Source: Candidatus Nanopelagicales bacterium
GTDB taxonomy: Bacteria > Actinomycetota > Actinomycetes > S36-B12
Direction of reading: 5' to 3'
Length of the DNA: 64,000 nucleotides
Assembly: GCA_018402075.1 (NCBI GenBank)
Contig: JAGYJP010000001.1
Coordinates: forward strand, 682,001 to 746,000
Part shown: piece by piece, positions 16,715 through 26,462 of the stretch
Layout of the letters: every line of letters begins with the position of its first letter
How positions within the stretch are numbered: position 1 is the first letter of the stretch
Position numbers and translations under genes: made by a program
Notes under the pieces: generated by a model
Told to the model about the DNA's origin: nothing
The model's database searches: none
What the model saw: the letters and a program-made list of their open reading frames with translations, nothing else

Positions 16715-18293
16715 CATCGAAGTCCTTGGGCTGACCCTGCGCCAACTGATCGGCGGCCGGTGGGCTGTCTCCTGGGTGCTCTATCTCATCAATTTGCCAC
16801 TGAACTTTCTCGGGATGAGTTCGCATATTGTCGACGCTCGATCGGCTGATGTTCTCCCGTGGCTGATCGTTTGGGCGATCGGCTACGTGGTTTTCGGAAT
16901 CGTACTGCTAGCCGCCAACCTCACCGTGCTGCGCAACCGTCGAACTATGCCAGTTGCAATCGGAGTGGTTGTGGCGGTCGGAGCAATTGCCGGCGGTTTT
17001 CGTGGACTTACTGTCGGAATCGGGGCCGACCTCGCGGGAATCAGCGCGGGTGACCTAAGTCTGATTGCGGTTCGAATACTTACTGGTACCGCACTTGGAA
17101 TCATGCTTGTCCCACTCGGTGCACTTTTCCTTGCTCTCATCAGTGAGTACAACCGCCAGCGCTCGGCACTCATCGGAGAACTCACGGCGCTCGAAGCAAC
17201 CCGCATGCGCACTGAGGGCGCTTCGGACCTACTTCGTCAAACCCTTATCGAACAACTCGCCGAAAAGATTTCAACTGACTCAGACTCACTTCGAGCTGCC
17301 AGCCATGAAGTGTGGCCAGCGGATTCACCACGGGAACGCGTGCGGTGGGGGAATGTAGTGATGACATCCCTGCTTCACAACCCATTCCCCGGGACTGCCG
17401 TAGCCGTTGTCTGGTCCGTGAGCGCCCTGCTCACCCTCACTGCCGCGATCGGCCCAGTGCGTGGGACCTTGCAAGTAGCCGCTTCTGCACTGGCCATCTG
17501 GTGGATCTTTCGCTTAGCGCGATACTTTATGCCATCAGGGCGGTTGACCGGACTGCTCTGGTTTGTTGTGGTGATGCTTGCCACGATAATCGTGACCGGA
17601 CCCGTAGCCTCCCTCATCTTCGACCCCCGTCCCGTTGGCTCCGGGACAGCTTTGATACTGGCGAATGCATTCTGGCTCCCGCTTTTCACTATCTTGATCA
17701 GCATCTGCATCGGTGCCGTGAGATCCAGCGAAATGGTTTTACACAATCTGCAGACCCGAGTGACTTCGGATGATATCGCTGCTCGCGCAACTGAACAGGA
17801 GATGATCCGCCTTAAGCGAGCGGTAGCCGAGTCTTTACACAGTGTGCAATCGCGGGTCTATGCGGCCCGCGCCCAAGGATCGGGCCAAGCATTCCTGGCG
17901 GACCTCGTGTCCGCCCCCGACGCCTCCCTCAGCCCTGAGGAGATCCTCCAGTCAGTCATCGATCCCTGGGCGAGCCTTATCGAGATTGACGTGCAACTCC
18001 CGTCAATTCCTCTCTCACTCACTGAAGCACGGTCCGTGAAACGTGTGATACAGGAAGGACTAGCTAATGCCTACCGGCACGGGGGAGCTTCTCAGAGTTC
18101 AATTGGTATCGCACGCGAGGCAACCGCTCTGGTAGTCGAGATGATTGACAATGGTGTCGGCAAGGATCCACATTCAAGGCTAGGGCTCGGGTCAGCCATA
18201 CTTGAGGAAGTCAGTGATGGCCAGTGGTCACTTCACACCCTTGAAGATGGGGGCTGCTTGTTGATCGCACGGATAAATTGCCAACTGGACTAA
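16701..18293 (+). CDS. Membrane sensor histidine kinase (module 1)
   Basis: 530 aa. Unusually it has two membrane blocks: about five helices in residues ~10-150, a ~90-residue charged, helical cytoplasmic segment, then four further helices (~235-360). The kinase core follows. The putative phospho-accepting His lies in RAVAESLHSVQSRV. The HATPase_c domain shows the N box EGLANAYRHGG, DNGVGKD and GLGSAILEEV. It is of the HisKA_3/NarX-like class and partners the overlapping LuxR-type regulator. No extracytoplasmic sensor domain is evident, so the signal may be sensed within the membrane. Confidence 0.85.
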   Translation: MRIGDIEVLGLTLRQLIGGRWAVSWVLYLINLPLNFLGMSSHIVDARSADVLPWLIVWAIGYVVFGIVLLAANLTVLRNRRTMPVAIGVVVAVGAIAGGFRGLTVGIGADLAGISAGDLSLIAVRILTGTALGIMLVPLGALFLALISEYNRQRSALIGELTALEATRMRTEGASDLLRQTLIEQLAEKISTDSDSLRAASHEVWPADSPRERVRWGNVVMTSLLHNPFPGTAVAVVWSVSALLTLTAAIGPVRGTLQVAASALAIWWIFRLARYFMPSGRLTGLLWFVVVMLATIIVTGPVASLIFDPRPVGSGTALILANAFWLPLFTILISICIGAVRSSEMVLHNLQTRVTSDDIAARATEQEMIRLKRAVAESLHSVQSRVYAARAQGSGQAFLADLVSAPDASLSPEEILQSVIDPWASLIEIDVQLPSIPLSLTEARSVKRVIQEGLANAYRHGGASQSSIGIAREATALVVEMIDNGVGKDPHSRLGLGSAILEEVSDGQWSLHTLEDGGCLLIARINCQLD

Positions 18294-18352
18294 GCCAGTT
18301 TTAACGTCGAGCAACCGAACCCACACCAATGACGATCCGCGAATGACAAGAT

Positions 18353-18537
18353 ATGACCATGTTCAGAACCGGGATCATTGCAGGTGCTGTCTGTGTGATG
18401 CTGTTTACGGCAGTAGGTGCATCGCCTGCGTCGCTTTTGACGTCTGGCGTTATGTTCCGCCCAAAACCAAAAAAGTTGATGTCACGTTGTCAGGGCCTTC
18501 TGGTCAAAATTGCACAATTAATCTTGCAGCCGACTAA
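18353..18537 (+). CDS. Small secreted protein needing a -1 frameshift, or a frameshifted remnant
   Basis: The ATG at 18353 opens a frame with a signal peptide (MTMFRTGIIAGAVCVMLFTA, then VGASPA). At 18469-18475 the sequence A AAA AAG, the classic -1 slippery heptamer, is in the right phase. A -1 shift there continues as VDVTLSGPSGQNCTINLAAD and stops at 18537, giving 61 aa. Without the shift the frame runs on into the 3' end of the convergent gene, as an implausible basic tail. Either this is programmed frameshifting, a simple one-base indel in a decayed gene, or a sequencing error in the A6 run. Similar sequences in relatives would decide. Confidence 0.45.
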
Positions 18538-19352
18538 AGCCCGGTCACCGCGACGGCAGCCAACAGGACTAGAACCTGCACAACAACGAGCGCAAGAATT
18601 GCATTAAAAATGGCAGTCCGATTACGTGACCATCTGACATAGAGAACTGCACCCGCGAGGGCCACACCAAGTACCACCGGGAACCAAGTACTTGAGGGGT
18701 AACTCTCCACCGCGAGAATGACCGATCCCAAAGTCAGAAGAGTCCAGCACAAGCGTGTTGCGGCAACTTTCCCAATGCTTGTCACAAAACCTTTCACCTC
18801 AGCCGTTTGGTCCATCTCTAAATCCGGCAGGGCATTCGCAACATGAGCACTGACTCCCACGATCGCACACACCGCAGTGAGCCAGATTGCAGGAGCCTGT
18901 CCATTAAGTCCATAAGAAAGAAAGGCGGGAATCGAACCAAAAGCCAACGCATAAGGCAACCACGACCACCAGGTGCGCGAGAGCACGGTGTTGTAAAGCC
19001 ACGCCATGATCAGTGCAAAAACATGCCACGATCCACCGACTACCCCAGCCACAATCCAACTCAATGCACTGGAAACCACCAAAGCAATGACGGCTGCGAT
19101 CCACAACTCCCGCGAGGAGATTCCCATTGCCACGGTTGGTTTATCTAATCGCTGTGACTTCCTATCCAGCGAAGCATCGAAAGCGTCGTTACTCCATCCC
19201 ACAGAGAGTTGACCAACCAACACCACAACGAGGACTCCAGCGAGCGGCCAACCCCTCCACCCCAACCCGGCAGCAAGTAACACAAAAACAACAGTCACAA
19301 CTGCGGTTGGCGCAGCATGACTTGCCTTGAGGAAGCCCTTAAGTCGTGTAAT
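18534..19352 (-). CDS. UbiA-family prenyltransferase
   Basis: About 272 aa, eight to nine predicted membrane helices. The first aspartate motif is NDAFDASLDRKSQRLDKP and the second is NALPDLEMD, both diagnostic for UbiA enzymes that transfer isoprenoid chains to an acceptor. The acceptor cannot be told. A reading from the GTG at 19298 cuts off family-typical residues (LKGFLKASHAAPTAVVTVVF). The frame extends upstream with no ATG, GTG or TTG, but GGAGGTG stands 4 nt before an ATT at 19352. I therefore propose the rare ATT start. The 3' end overlaps the small convergent gene by 4 bp. Confidence 0.8.
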   Translation of the reverse strand: MTRLKGFLKASHAAPTAVVTVVFVLLAAGLGWRGWPLAGVLVVVLVGQLSVGWSNDAFDASLDRKSQRLDKPTVAMGISSRELWIAAVIALVVSSALSWIVAGVVGGSWHVFALIMAWLYNTVLSRTWWSWLPYALAFGSIPAFLSYGLNGQAPAIWLTAVCAIVGVSAHVANALPDLEMDQTAEVKGFVTSIGKVAATRLCWTLLTLGSVILAVESYPSSTWFPVVLGVALAGAVLYVRWSRNRTAIFNAILALVVVQVLVLLAAVAVTGL

Positions 19353-19363
19353 TTTGCACCTCC

Positions 19364-19765
19364 CCAGCCATGAACAGGAGACACATCACTCCACACAAGA
19401 TGGCTGGGTGCCCCCCGTTATAACCGCATCTCCCCGACATGTGAGTCACGATAGTTCACGGGCATGGAAAAAGATTGAAATAGAACTCAGAGCGATTCAC
19501 AGGCCAAGTGGACTGTACGTCACGACTGTGTGAAGCCTTATGAAATTTTGGCGCCATGTGAATTGTTCGTGTCGGTGCTGTGACTGCTGCCACCGGTATC
19601 AGCCGACTAGTCGCACTATCAGTCACCGAGCCCGGAGATCCTTCTGAACCGACAGCTACCTTGGAAATTTTTCAACCAACTCAATTTTATTTAACCCATC
19701 AACTAAAGCACAAGATGCGGGGGTTCGCACAATCGAGAAATACCGGCATGATGCTGCCCGTAGAT
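19364..19765. other. Intergenic region without a recognisable gene
   Basis: About 400 bp between the UbiA-type gene start and the glcD-like stop. An inverted repeat CAGCCAT (19365-19371) / ATGGCTG (19400-19406) lies just upstream of the UbiA ribosome site and could be an operator. A 67-codon plus-strand frame from 19580 has no ribosome site or family resemblance. Nothing else is identified. Confidence 0.5.
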
Positions 19766-21163
19766 TTACCAGCGAGGCAATGATTTGCCTGGATTAAGAA
19801 TTCCCTGCGGATCCCAAGCACTCTTAATTCTGGCATGCAGACCAATGGCAACGTCATCCAATTCACGAGCAAGCGCCTCCCTCTTGAGGTTACCTACTCC
19901 GTGCTCACCAGTGACGGTTCCATCCAGGGCCAATGCAACTTCCAGAATGTCATCGAAGGCAAGCAGTCCTCTGGCGGCTGCCTCCTGATCTCCCCGCTCG
20001 GTCACAATTGTCGGGTGCAGGTTTCCATCACCGGCATGGCCGAAAGTACAGATGGTTACATCCCTGTGCGCAGCAATGTCTTGAATGCGCACCATGGCTT
20101 CAGCAAGATTGGAGCGAGGTACCGCAATATCGTCGAGCAACCAATCACCTTTGGCTTCAATAGCGAGAATGGCCATTCGTCGGGCCCCGAGAAGCATTTC
20201 AGATTCTGCTTTGTCTTCAGATCGGTGAGTAAGACTGGCACCGTGCTGCTCGCAAATCTGCATTAGTCGATCAGCATCGGCCAGTGAACTGCCTAAACCG
20301 GAATCTGTTTGGGCCACGAGAAGGGCCCCTGCACTGGTATCTAGTCCCATTGGGCGCCACTCTTCTACAACCTGAAGAGTTTTTTGATCCATGAGCTCAA
20401 GCATGCTTGGTGTGAGCTCGGACATGATGGCTGAGGAAGCTCGACCTGCGTCAGCGACATTGTCAAAAACTGCAACAGCCGTGGTCGCAGGCGCAGGCAT
20501 GGGGCGTAAGCGCAGCCTTGCCATGGTGACAATTCCCAGCGTGCCACCCGAGCCGACCATAAGCCCTGCTAAGTCATATCCAGCGACTCCTTTAATTGTG
20601 CGTCTACCCAGACGGGTTATCTGCCCGTCAGCCATCACTACTTCAAGCCCTAAAACAGCATCCCTGGTCACGCCGTATTTCACACAACACAATCCCCCCG
20701 CATTGGTGTTGACATTTCCACCAATTGAACAGAAATCCTTACTAGCAGGATCTGGTGCGTACCACATTCCAGAACGCGCAACGTACTCACGTAATTCAGT
20801 ATTGAGAATTCCTGGCTGAGTTTCAACGTACCCGTCATCAACATTCACGGCAAGAACATCGCTCATTCGCTCAACACAGAGAACGAGCGAGCCATCAATT
20901 GCATTACTACCGCCACTAAGCCCCGAGCCGGCACCACGAGGAATGACCGGCACTCGGAACGTGTGGGCCGCCGCCATGACCGCAGATACCTCTTCGGTGG
21001 AGCGGGGAAATACCACTGCGAATGGCTCACCTGCAGCCGAACCAGTTGAGCGATCACGTGAATAGGAGCGCAAAATATCAGGGTCAGTCACAATATCTCG
21101 GTCTTGTAAGACTGCCTCGCAGGCCGCCAACACTGAATCTTCGGGTAACACATCGCAAACCAT
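19766..21163 (-). CDS. FAD-linked 2-hydroxyacid oxidase/dehydrogenase (GlcD type)
   Basis: 465 aa. The PCMH-type FAD-binding domain occupies residues ~45-225 (VIPRGAGSGLSGGSNAIDGS, YAPDPASKDFCSIGGNVNTN, GSGGTLGIVT). The C-terminal FAD-oxidase domain follows, with GHAGDGNLHP, GTVTGEHGVG and NPGKSLP near the end. Relatives oxidise glycolate or D-lactate at the membrane. No GlcE or GlcF partner is present nearby, so a self-contained D-lactate or glycolate dehydrogenase is more likely than a GlcDEF complex. The ATG at 21163 is taken as start. Confidence 0.88.
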   Translation of the reverse strand: MVCDVLPEDSVLAACEAVLQDRDIVTDPDILRSYSRDRSTGSAAGEPFAVVFPRSTEEVSAVMAAAHTFRVPVIPRGAGSGLSGGSNAIDGSLVLCVERMSDVLAVNVDDGYVETQPGILNTELREYVARSGMWYAPDPASKDFCSIGGNVNTNAGGLCCVKYGVTRDAVLGLEVVMADGQITRLGRRTIKGVAGYDLAGLMVGSGGTLGIVTMARLRLRPMPAPATTAVAVFDNVADAGRASSAIMSELTPSMLELMDQKTLQVVEEWRPMGLDTSAGALLVAQTDSGLGSSLADADRLMQICEQHGASLTHRSEDKAESEMLLGARRMAILAIEAKGDWLLDDIAVPRSNLAEAMVRIQDIAAHRDVTICTFGHAGDGNLHPTIVTERGDQEAAARGLLAFDDILEVALALDGTVTGEHGVGNLKREALARELDDVAIGLHARIKSAWDPQGILNPGKSLPRW

Positions 21164-21457
21164 AACGCCACCAGGCCAATGGCGTGCAGACCCTAACCCG
21201 AGTGGCTAAGCCACCATTTGGATTTGTCTGATCGAATAAGTAAATAACAAAGCCATGAGGGGTCAACCGGGCAATGGATAAATTTTTTGGCACTTGCGCA
21301 CCGCATTTATCGCCAGCGGTCTAGTCCACTTAGCGGTCCAGAGATGATCCAAGTGGCAATATTTAACAATGAAAATTTTTCGAATCCGAACGGAAACCAC
21401 ATTGCAAAATGTGGTATTCGGGGGCCGTCACCACCGCAATCGAAATAGACTAAGCCG
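21164..21457. other. Intergenic region with an 8-bp GCAA-loop hairpin
   Basis: No gene is seen. At 21396-21415 there is a perfect hairpin, ACCACATT-GCAA-AATGTGGT, flanked by a further inverted pair CGAAT (21381-21385) and ATTCG (21416-21420). It is not followed by a T-tract, so a terminator is unlikely. It could be an operator or part of a leader of the degraded hydrolase gene downstream. Confidence 0.45.
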
Positions 21458-21700
21458 ATGTCAATAACGGATGTGCGAGTCCAGTCCAACGTCGATGTAC
21501 CCATGAGAGATGGGTGCCAACTCAAGGCAGATATTTACCACCCCGCTACGAGTGAACCAGCGCCTGCGCTGCTTATGCGTCTTCCATATGCAAAGGAACT
21601 TGCCGAGACAAACGTGTACGCGCATCCGGCTTGGTTTGCAGCTCGCGGGTATCTCGTGGCCTTAAAAATTTGCAGGCGTGGAGTTTCACGAGATGGTTAA
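21458..21700 (+). pseudogene. Truncated CocE/NonD-type hydrolase, N-terminal remnant
   Basis: 80 codons whose translation matches the start of X-Pro dipeptidyl-peptidase-like (CocE) hydrolases: VPMRDGCQLKADIYHPA, PALLMRLPYAKE and HPAWFAARGYLVAL. Intact proteins of this family are 500-600 aa and carry a catalytic Ser-Asp-His triad well beyond this point. Here the frame degenerates at the position where the family usually reads QDVRGRG (seen as KICRRGVSRDG) and stops. It is therefore a decayed fragment. Confidence 0.8.
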
Positions 21701-21790
21701 CCCGCTGTCCCACGTTATCGATCACACTTAGTCAGGCCAACAGTCAAGGATTGTTGGCCAGAGCAATGTTTCTCCGCCAAGGAGCAACTA

Positions 21791-21994
21791 ATGAGTAAGT
21801 TGCCAGAGATGGGTGACCCTACACAGGAGGAAGCCGCGCAAAACCGCATCAGGATCGAAAAAATGAACACCCAAACAGGGAGGAGAAACCGAAACTTCAA
21901 GTTCACGGCCAAAAATGAAGGCTTAGATTCCGGACCCACGCATAACGAGCACTTAATAGCACCTTTCAAAGTCAGAGTCACGATTGAGGAGTAA
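21791..21994 (+). CDS. Small hypothetical protein
   Basis: 67 aa, hydrophilic and basic, rich in Asn and Lys/Arg (NRIRIEKMNTQTGRRNRNFK). The ATG has AAGGAG 7 nt upstream, the main reason to consider it real. It resembles no family I know. It ends 19 nt before the 13-bp tandem repeat array upstream of trpB2, and lies next to a pseudogene, so it could also be debris. Confidence 0.4.
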   Translation: MSKLPEMGDPTQEEAAQNRIRIEKMNTQTGRRNRNFKFTAKNEGLDSGPTHNEHLIAPFKVRVTIEE

Positions 21995-22012
21995 TGTGCG
22001 CGTACCGGATCT

Positions 22013-22077
22013 TTCAATTCCAGTGTTCAATGCCAATGTTCAATGCCAATGTTCAATGCCAGTGTTCAATGCCAATG
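22013..22077. repeat. 13-bp tandem repeat, five copies
   Basis: TTCAATTCCAGTG, then TTCAATGCCAATG twice, TTCAATGCCAGTG and TTCAATGCCAATG, with no gaps. The array ends 22 nt before the trpB2 start codon and only a few nt before its ribosome site, so copy number could alter promoter or leader spacing. Confidence 0.88.
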
Positions 22078-22099
22078 TTTCGTGAGAAAGGGATGCCCA

Positions 22100-23476
22100 A
22101 TGGATGACACCGTTCGTCAACACAAGTACGTACTTACCGAAGATCAGATGCCCACCACTTGGTACAACATCATTCCTGACTTGCCGGCACCCCCGCCTCC
22201 ACCTTTGCACCCTGGGCGCTTAGATCCCGTTGGCCCCGAAGATTTGGCGCCGTTATTCCCCATGGAATTAATCATGCAAGAGGTCTCATCGGATCGATTT
22301 ATTGAAATTCCCGGCGGAGTATTAGACGTGTATCGCCAGTGGCGGCCATCACCGTTGTTTCGCGCGCATCGCCTGGAGAAGGCGCTGGGTACCCCCGCAC
22401 GTATTTATTACAAGTACGAAGGTGTTTCACCCGCAGGTTCACACAAGCCGAACACGGCCGTCCCACAGGCCTACTACAACAAGAAGGAAGGCACCAAACT
22501 CCTCACCACTGAAACAGGTGCGGGTCAATGGGGAACTGCACTGTCATTTGCCTGTGCTCTATATGACCTTGAGTGCGAGGTGTGGCAGGTCGGTGCATCT
22601 TTTGACTCAAAGCCGTACCGCCGGCTGATGATTGAAGCATTCGGCGCAAAAGTTCACCGGTCGCCATCGGATGTCACCGAGATCGGTCGACAACTGGCCC
22701 AAGACCCGCGCAATTGGTCAGGCTCCCTGGGCATTGCAATCTCTGAAGCAGTTGAAGTTGCTGCCACCCACGCCGACACCCGCTACGCCCTTGGCTCCGT
22801 TCTCAACCATGTGCTGCTGCATCAAACGATTATCGGTGAGGAAGCCATCTTGCAAATGCAAATGGCCGGCGACACTCCCACCATGATCGTTGGTTGCACC
22901 GGCGGTGGTTCAAACTTCGGCGGGCTCTCATTCCCCTTCATCCGTGAGAAGTTGGCCGGGAAAATCTCGCCACGAATCGTTGCTACCGAACCAACCTCTT
23001 GCCCTTCGCTCACGCGCGGCGAGTACCGATACGACTTCGGTGACACCGCGGGCATGACACCGCTCATGAAGATGCACACACTGGGCCACGATTTCATTCC
23101 AGATCCAATTCACGCAGGTGGTCTGCGCTATCACGGGATGTCACCACTTGTGTCACACATGTATGAATTAGGCATGATGGACGCAGTCGCTGTTCCGCAG
23201 ACCGAATGTTTCGCAGCAGCTATCCAGTTTGCCCGCACCGAGGGAATCGTGCCGGCACCTGAACCAACCCATGCAATTGCGGTCGCTATCCGTGAAGCAC
23301 TCAAGGCCAAGGAAACCGGTGAAGAAACAGTGATTCTGACCGCACTATGCGGGCACGGCCACTTTGACCTACCCGCCTATGACCAGTACCTGCGCGGTGA
23401 GATGACCGATGAAATCTTCTCGGATGCTCGGCTGGCCGAAGCAATGTCAGCCGTGCCAGAGGTTTCATTCCCTTAA
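22100..23476 (+). CDS. Tryptophan synthase beta-like protein, TrpB2 type
   Basis: 458 aa PLP enzyme of the TrpB2 subfamily, which condenses indole (or phosphoserine plus indole in some lineages) to tryptophan without a TrpA partner. It shows YYKYEGVSPAGSHKPNTAV, with the PLP lysine in SHKPN, the phosphate-binding loop GCTGGGSNFGG, and a C-terminal CGHGHFD. The N-terminus (MPTTWYNIIPDLPAPPPPPL) is typical of TrpB2. The start at 22100 is supported by AAAGGG upstream; the frame continues into the tandem repeats, which are not expected to be coding. Confidence 0.9.
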   Translation: MDDTVRQHKYVLTEDQMPTTWYNIIPDLPAPPPPPLHPGRLDPVGPEDLAPLFPMELIMQEVSSDRFIEIPGGVLDVYRQWRPSPLFRAHRLEKALGTPARIYYKYEGVSPAGSHKPNTAVPQAYYNKKEGTKLLTTETGAGQWGTALSFACALYDLECEVWQVGASFDSKPYRRLMIEAFGAKVHRSPSDVTEIGRQLAQDPRNWSGSLGIAISEAVEVAATHADTRYALGSVLNHVLLHQTIIGEEAILQMQMAGDTPTMIVGCTGGGSNFGGLSFPFIREKLAGKISPRIVATEPTSCPSLTRGEYRYDFGDTAGMTPLMKMHTLGHDFIPDPIHAGGLRYHGMSPLVSHMYELGMMDAVAVPQTECFAAAIQFARTEGIVPAPEPTHAIAVAIREALKAKETGEETVILTALCGHGHFDLPAYDQYLRGEMTDEIFSDARLAEAMSAVPEVSFP

Positions 23477-23509
23477 AAGACCGGTTAGTGAAGGTTCTTA
23501 ACCCGCTTT

Positions 23510-24928
23510 TTAAAGGTCCCGAACGATGTCGTCGACTCTGTCCTTCGCATCGCCGAAGAGCATCGCTGAGTTTTCATTGAAGAACAGCGGATTCTGCACA
23601 CCGGCATAGCCCGATGCCATGGAGCGCTTGAACACGATCACGTCATTGGCGTTCCAGACACGCAGCACCGGCATACCGGCAATTGGGCTTCCGGGATCAG
23701 TCTCCGCCGCAGGGTTCACTGTGTCATTCGCACCGATCACGAGCACCACATCGGTGTCTCCGAAATCGTCGTTGATCTCGTCCATCTCGAGCACGATGTC
23801 GTAAGGCACCTTCGCTTCTGCGAGGAGGACATTCATATGACCAGGCAGGCGACCTGCGACCGGGTGAATGCCAAAGCGCACCGTGGTGCCGTTCTCGCGC
23901 AGTTTGCGGGTGAGCTCGGCAACGCCGTATTGCGCCTGAGCAACGGCCATGCCGTAACCCGGTGTGATGATCACTGACTTCGCATTACGCAACATCTCTG
24001 CTGTCTCAGCCGCGGTCACCTCACGGTGGTCGCCGTAGTCCGTGTCCTCAGCTGGCCCAGCTTCGATGCCAAACCCACCGGCAATGACCGAGATGAAAGA
24101 GCGGTTCATCGCCTTGCACATTATGTAGGACAGGTAAGCGCCCGAGGAGCCCACGAGTGCACCGGTAACGATCAGCAGATCATTTCCGAGAAGGAAGCCC
24201 GCGGACGCCGCAGCCCAGCCGGAGTAGCTATTGAGCATTGATACAACCACGGGCATGTCACCGCCACCAATGGAGGCAACCAGGTGCCATCCAAGGGCCA
24301 GAGCGATGACCGTCACCACGATCAGCAGCCAGAGCTCCGGGTTGATGACAAACCACACGGTGAGAACCAGGAAGACAACGAGTGCACCGATGTTCAGAAT
24401 GTTCTTCCCGGGCAGCACGAGTGGATTCGACTTCAGCCGGCCCGACAGTTTGCCGTACGCGACGATTGAGCCGGTGAAAGTCACTGCGCCGATAAAGACA
24501 CCGACAAAGACCTCAACGCTGTGGATTCCGAGAGTTCCTTCCGCGGTGAGCAGGGCAATTTCCTCTGGACTGCCGCCACCCTCAATGAGCAAGTAGCCAT
24601 TCCAGCCCACCAGCACGGCCGCCAGGCCGACAAAGGAGTGCAGGAGTGCGATGAGCTCGGGCATGCCCGTCATCTCGACGACTCGTGCCCGCCACAGGCC
24701 AATGGCAGCGCCGACGACCATGGCTACACCGATCAGGATCAGGCCGAGGGATTCGATATTGCGATCGATAGCAAGAGCGATCGTGGCGACGAGCGCAACT
24801 GCCATACCCGCTATCCCGTAGGTGTTACCCGCCTTGGCGGTCTCATGCTTGGACAGGCCGGCAAGGGCGAGGATGAAGAGCAGTGCGGCAACTAGGAAGG
24901 CTGCCTGTGCGAGGGATTCAATAGACAT
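23510..24928 (-). CDS. pntB: NAD(P)+ transhydrogenase subunit beta
   Basis: 472 aa. The N-terminal ~280 residues hold about eight or nine membrane helices (domain II). The C-terminal ~180 residues are the NADP(H)-binding domain III, with [35 protein letters not shown] and [20 protein letters not shown]. The complex couples proton entry to hydride transfer from NADH to NADP+. It starts 4 nt after the pntA stop and is co-transcribed with it. Confidence 0.95.
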   Translation of the reverse strand: MSIESLAQAAFLVAALLFILALAGLSKHETAKAGNTYGIAGMAVALVATIALAIDRNIESLGLILIGVAMVVGAAIGLWRARVVEMTGMPELIALLHSFVGLAAVLVGWNGYLLIEGGGSPEEIALLTAEGTLGIHSVEVFVGVFIGAVTFTGSIVAYGKLSGRLKSNPLVLPGKNILNIGALVVFLVLTVWFVINPELWLLIVVTVIALALGWHLVASIGGGDMPVVVSMLNSYSGWAAASAGFLLGNDLLIVTGALVGSSGAYLSYIMCKAMNRSFISVIAGGFGIEAGPAEDTDYGDHREVTAAETAEMLRNAKSVIITPGYGMAVAQAQYGVAELTRKLRENGTTVRFGIHPVAGRLPGHMNVLLAEAKVPYDIVLEMDEINDDFGDTDVVLVIGANDTVNPAAETDPGSPIAGMPVLRVWNANDVIVFKRSMASGYAGVQNPLFFNENSAMLFGDAKDRVDDIVRDL

Positions 24929-24932
24929 GTGC

Positions 24933-26462
24933 TCAACTCCTCGAGAACATTGAGAGCATTCGGCGCGTCACGGCAAAGCCGCCGAACACGTTAATGCTGG
25001 CCACTAGGACTGCGACGAACGCCAAGACCGTGATCGCGGTGTTGCCGTGGCCGATCTGAAGGAGCGCGCCGACGACGATGATGCCTGAGATCGCATTGGT
25101 AACCGACATCAGCGGTGTATGCAATGCGTGATGCACGCTGCCGATCACGTAGTTCCCGATCACGATTGCCAAGACGAAGACAGTGAGGTGCACGCGAAAG
25201 GAGGGAGGCGATGCTGCAACCAGAAGTAGCAAAATCGCGGCGCCAATGCCAACGTAAGTGAATCGACGCGAGGAGCTCATGGGCACCTTGACCGGCGACG
25301 CTTCCACGATCACCTGCTCCGCTGCTGCTTGCGTGGGTGCTGCAGACACCTGCACGGCGGGTGGCGGCCACGTGACCTCGCCATCGCGAGCAACCGTGAT
25401 ACCGCGCTGCACCACGTCGTCCCAGTCGATGACAAGCACGCCATCTTTACCAGGGGTCATGAGCTTCATCAGATTAACGAGGTTGGTGCCGAAGAGTTGC
25501 GATGCCTGCGCCGCAAGGCGCCCCGGCAGATCGGTGTAGCCAATGATCGTGACTCCATTGGCCGTGACCACGACCTCGCCCTTCACCGTGCCCTCAACAT
25601 TGCCACCATTAGCCGCGGCCATGTCGACGATTACGCTGCCGCGCTTCATGCTCGCGACCATCTCGGCGGTAATCAGGATCGGAGCTGCGCGCCCAGGAAT
25701 CAATGCGGTGGTAATGATGATGTCGATTTCCGGGGCCCACTTGGCGTAGAGGGCCGCGGCGCGCGCGTTGTAGTCGTCGGACATTTCCTTGGCGTAGCCG
25801 GTTGACGAAACCTCAACATCGGCGGCTTCAACTTCCAAGTACTTGCCACCGAGGGACACCACCTGGTCGGCAACTTCGGGACGCGGATCAGTGGCGTAGA
25901 CGATTGCGCCCATGCCGCCGGCAGTTCCGATGGCAGCCAGGCCCGCCACACCCACACCGGCCACGAGCACCTTGGCGGGAGGCACCTTGCCGGCCGCCGT
26001 GATCTGCCCGGTGAAGAATCGACCGAAAGCATTTGCCGCCTCGATCACCGCGCGGTATCCCGCGATATTGGCCATTGAGCTCAGGACGTCCAGTGACTGG
26101 GCGCGCGAGATACGCGGTACGGCATCCATGGCCAGCGCGGTGATACGCCGACGCGCCAGATCCGCGACCAGTTCAGGGTTGAGCGCTGGGCTGACCAAGG
26201 AGATGAGGGTCGTGCCTTCGCGGAGTCGATCAAGTTGCGCAGCTGACGGCGCGTTAATCCCGAAGACGATGTCTGCGGTGGCGGCATCTCCGATCGATGC
26301 TCCCGCGGCAACGTATGAATCATCTGAGAATGATGATGCGGCACCTGCGCCTGCTTCGATCACGACGCTGTAACCGAGCTCAATCAGCTTCTCGACGGTG
26401 GTGGGCGTGGCTGCCACCCGGGTCTCCCCGGGAAGTGCCTCTTTGAGGACTCCGATGATCAT
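24933..26462 (-). CDS. pntA: NAD(P)+ transhydrogenase subunit alpha
   Basis: 509 aa single-chain alpha subunit. The NAD(H)-binding domain I (residues ~1-375) resembles alanine dehydrogenase ([52 protein letters not shown]). After a Pro/Ala linker come four membrane helices (~400-505). The ATG at 26462 is preceded by GGGAGTG. A 7-bp GC hairpin lies in the leader 27-45 nt upstream. Confidence 0.95.
   Translation of the reverse strand: MIIGVLKEALPGETRVAATPTTVEKLIELGYSVVIEAGAGAASSFSDDSYVAAGASIGDAATADIVFGINAPSAAQLDRLREGTTLISLVSPALNPELVADLARRRITALAMDAVPRISRAQSLDVLSSMANIAGYRAVIEAANAFGRFFTGQITAAGKVPPAKVLVAGVGVAGLAAIGTAGGMGAIVYATDPRPEVADQVVSLGGKYLEVEAADVEVSSTGYAKEMSDDYNARAAALYAKWAPEIDIIITTALIPGRAAPILITAEMVASMKRGSVIVDMAAANGGNVEGTVKGEVVVTANGVTIIGYTDLPGRLAAQASQLFGTNLVNLMKLMTPGKDGVLVIDWDDVVQRGITVARDGEVTWPPPAVQVSAAPTQAAAEQVIVEASPVKVPMSSSRRFTYVGIGAAILLLLVAASPPSFRVHLTVFVLAIVIGNYVIGSVHHALHTPLMSVTNAISGIIVVGALLQIGHGNTAITVLAFVAVLVASINVFGGFAVTRRMLSMFSRS

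Noticed and set aside
22013..22077. CRISPR array
   Set aside because: Units are 13 bp and directly adjacent, with no unique spacers and no cas genes in the window.
22043..22099. Upstream start of trpB2 inside the repeats
   Set aside because: The residues encoded there derive from the tandem repeat; the ribosome site and family similarity support 22100.
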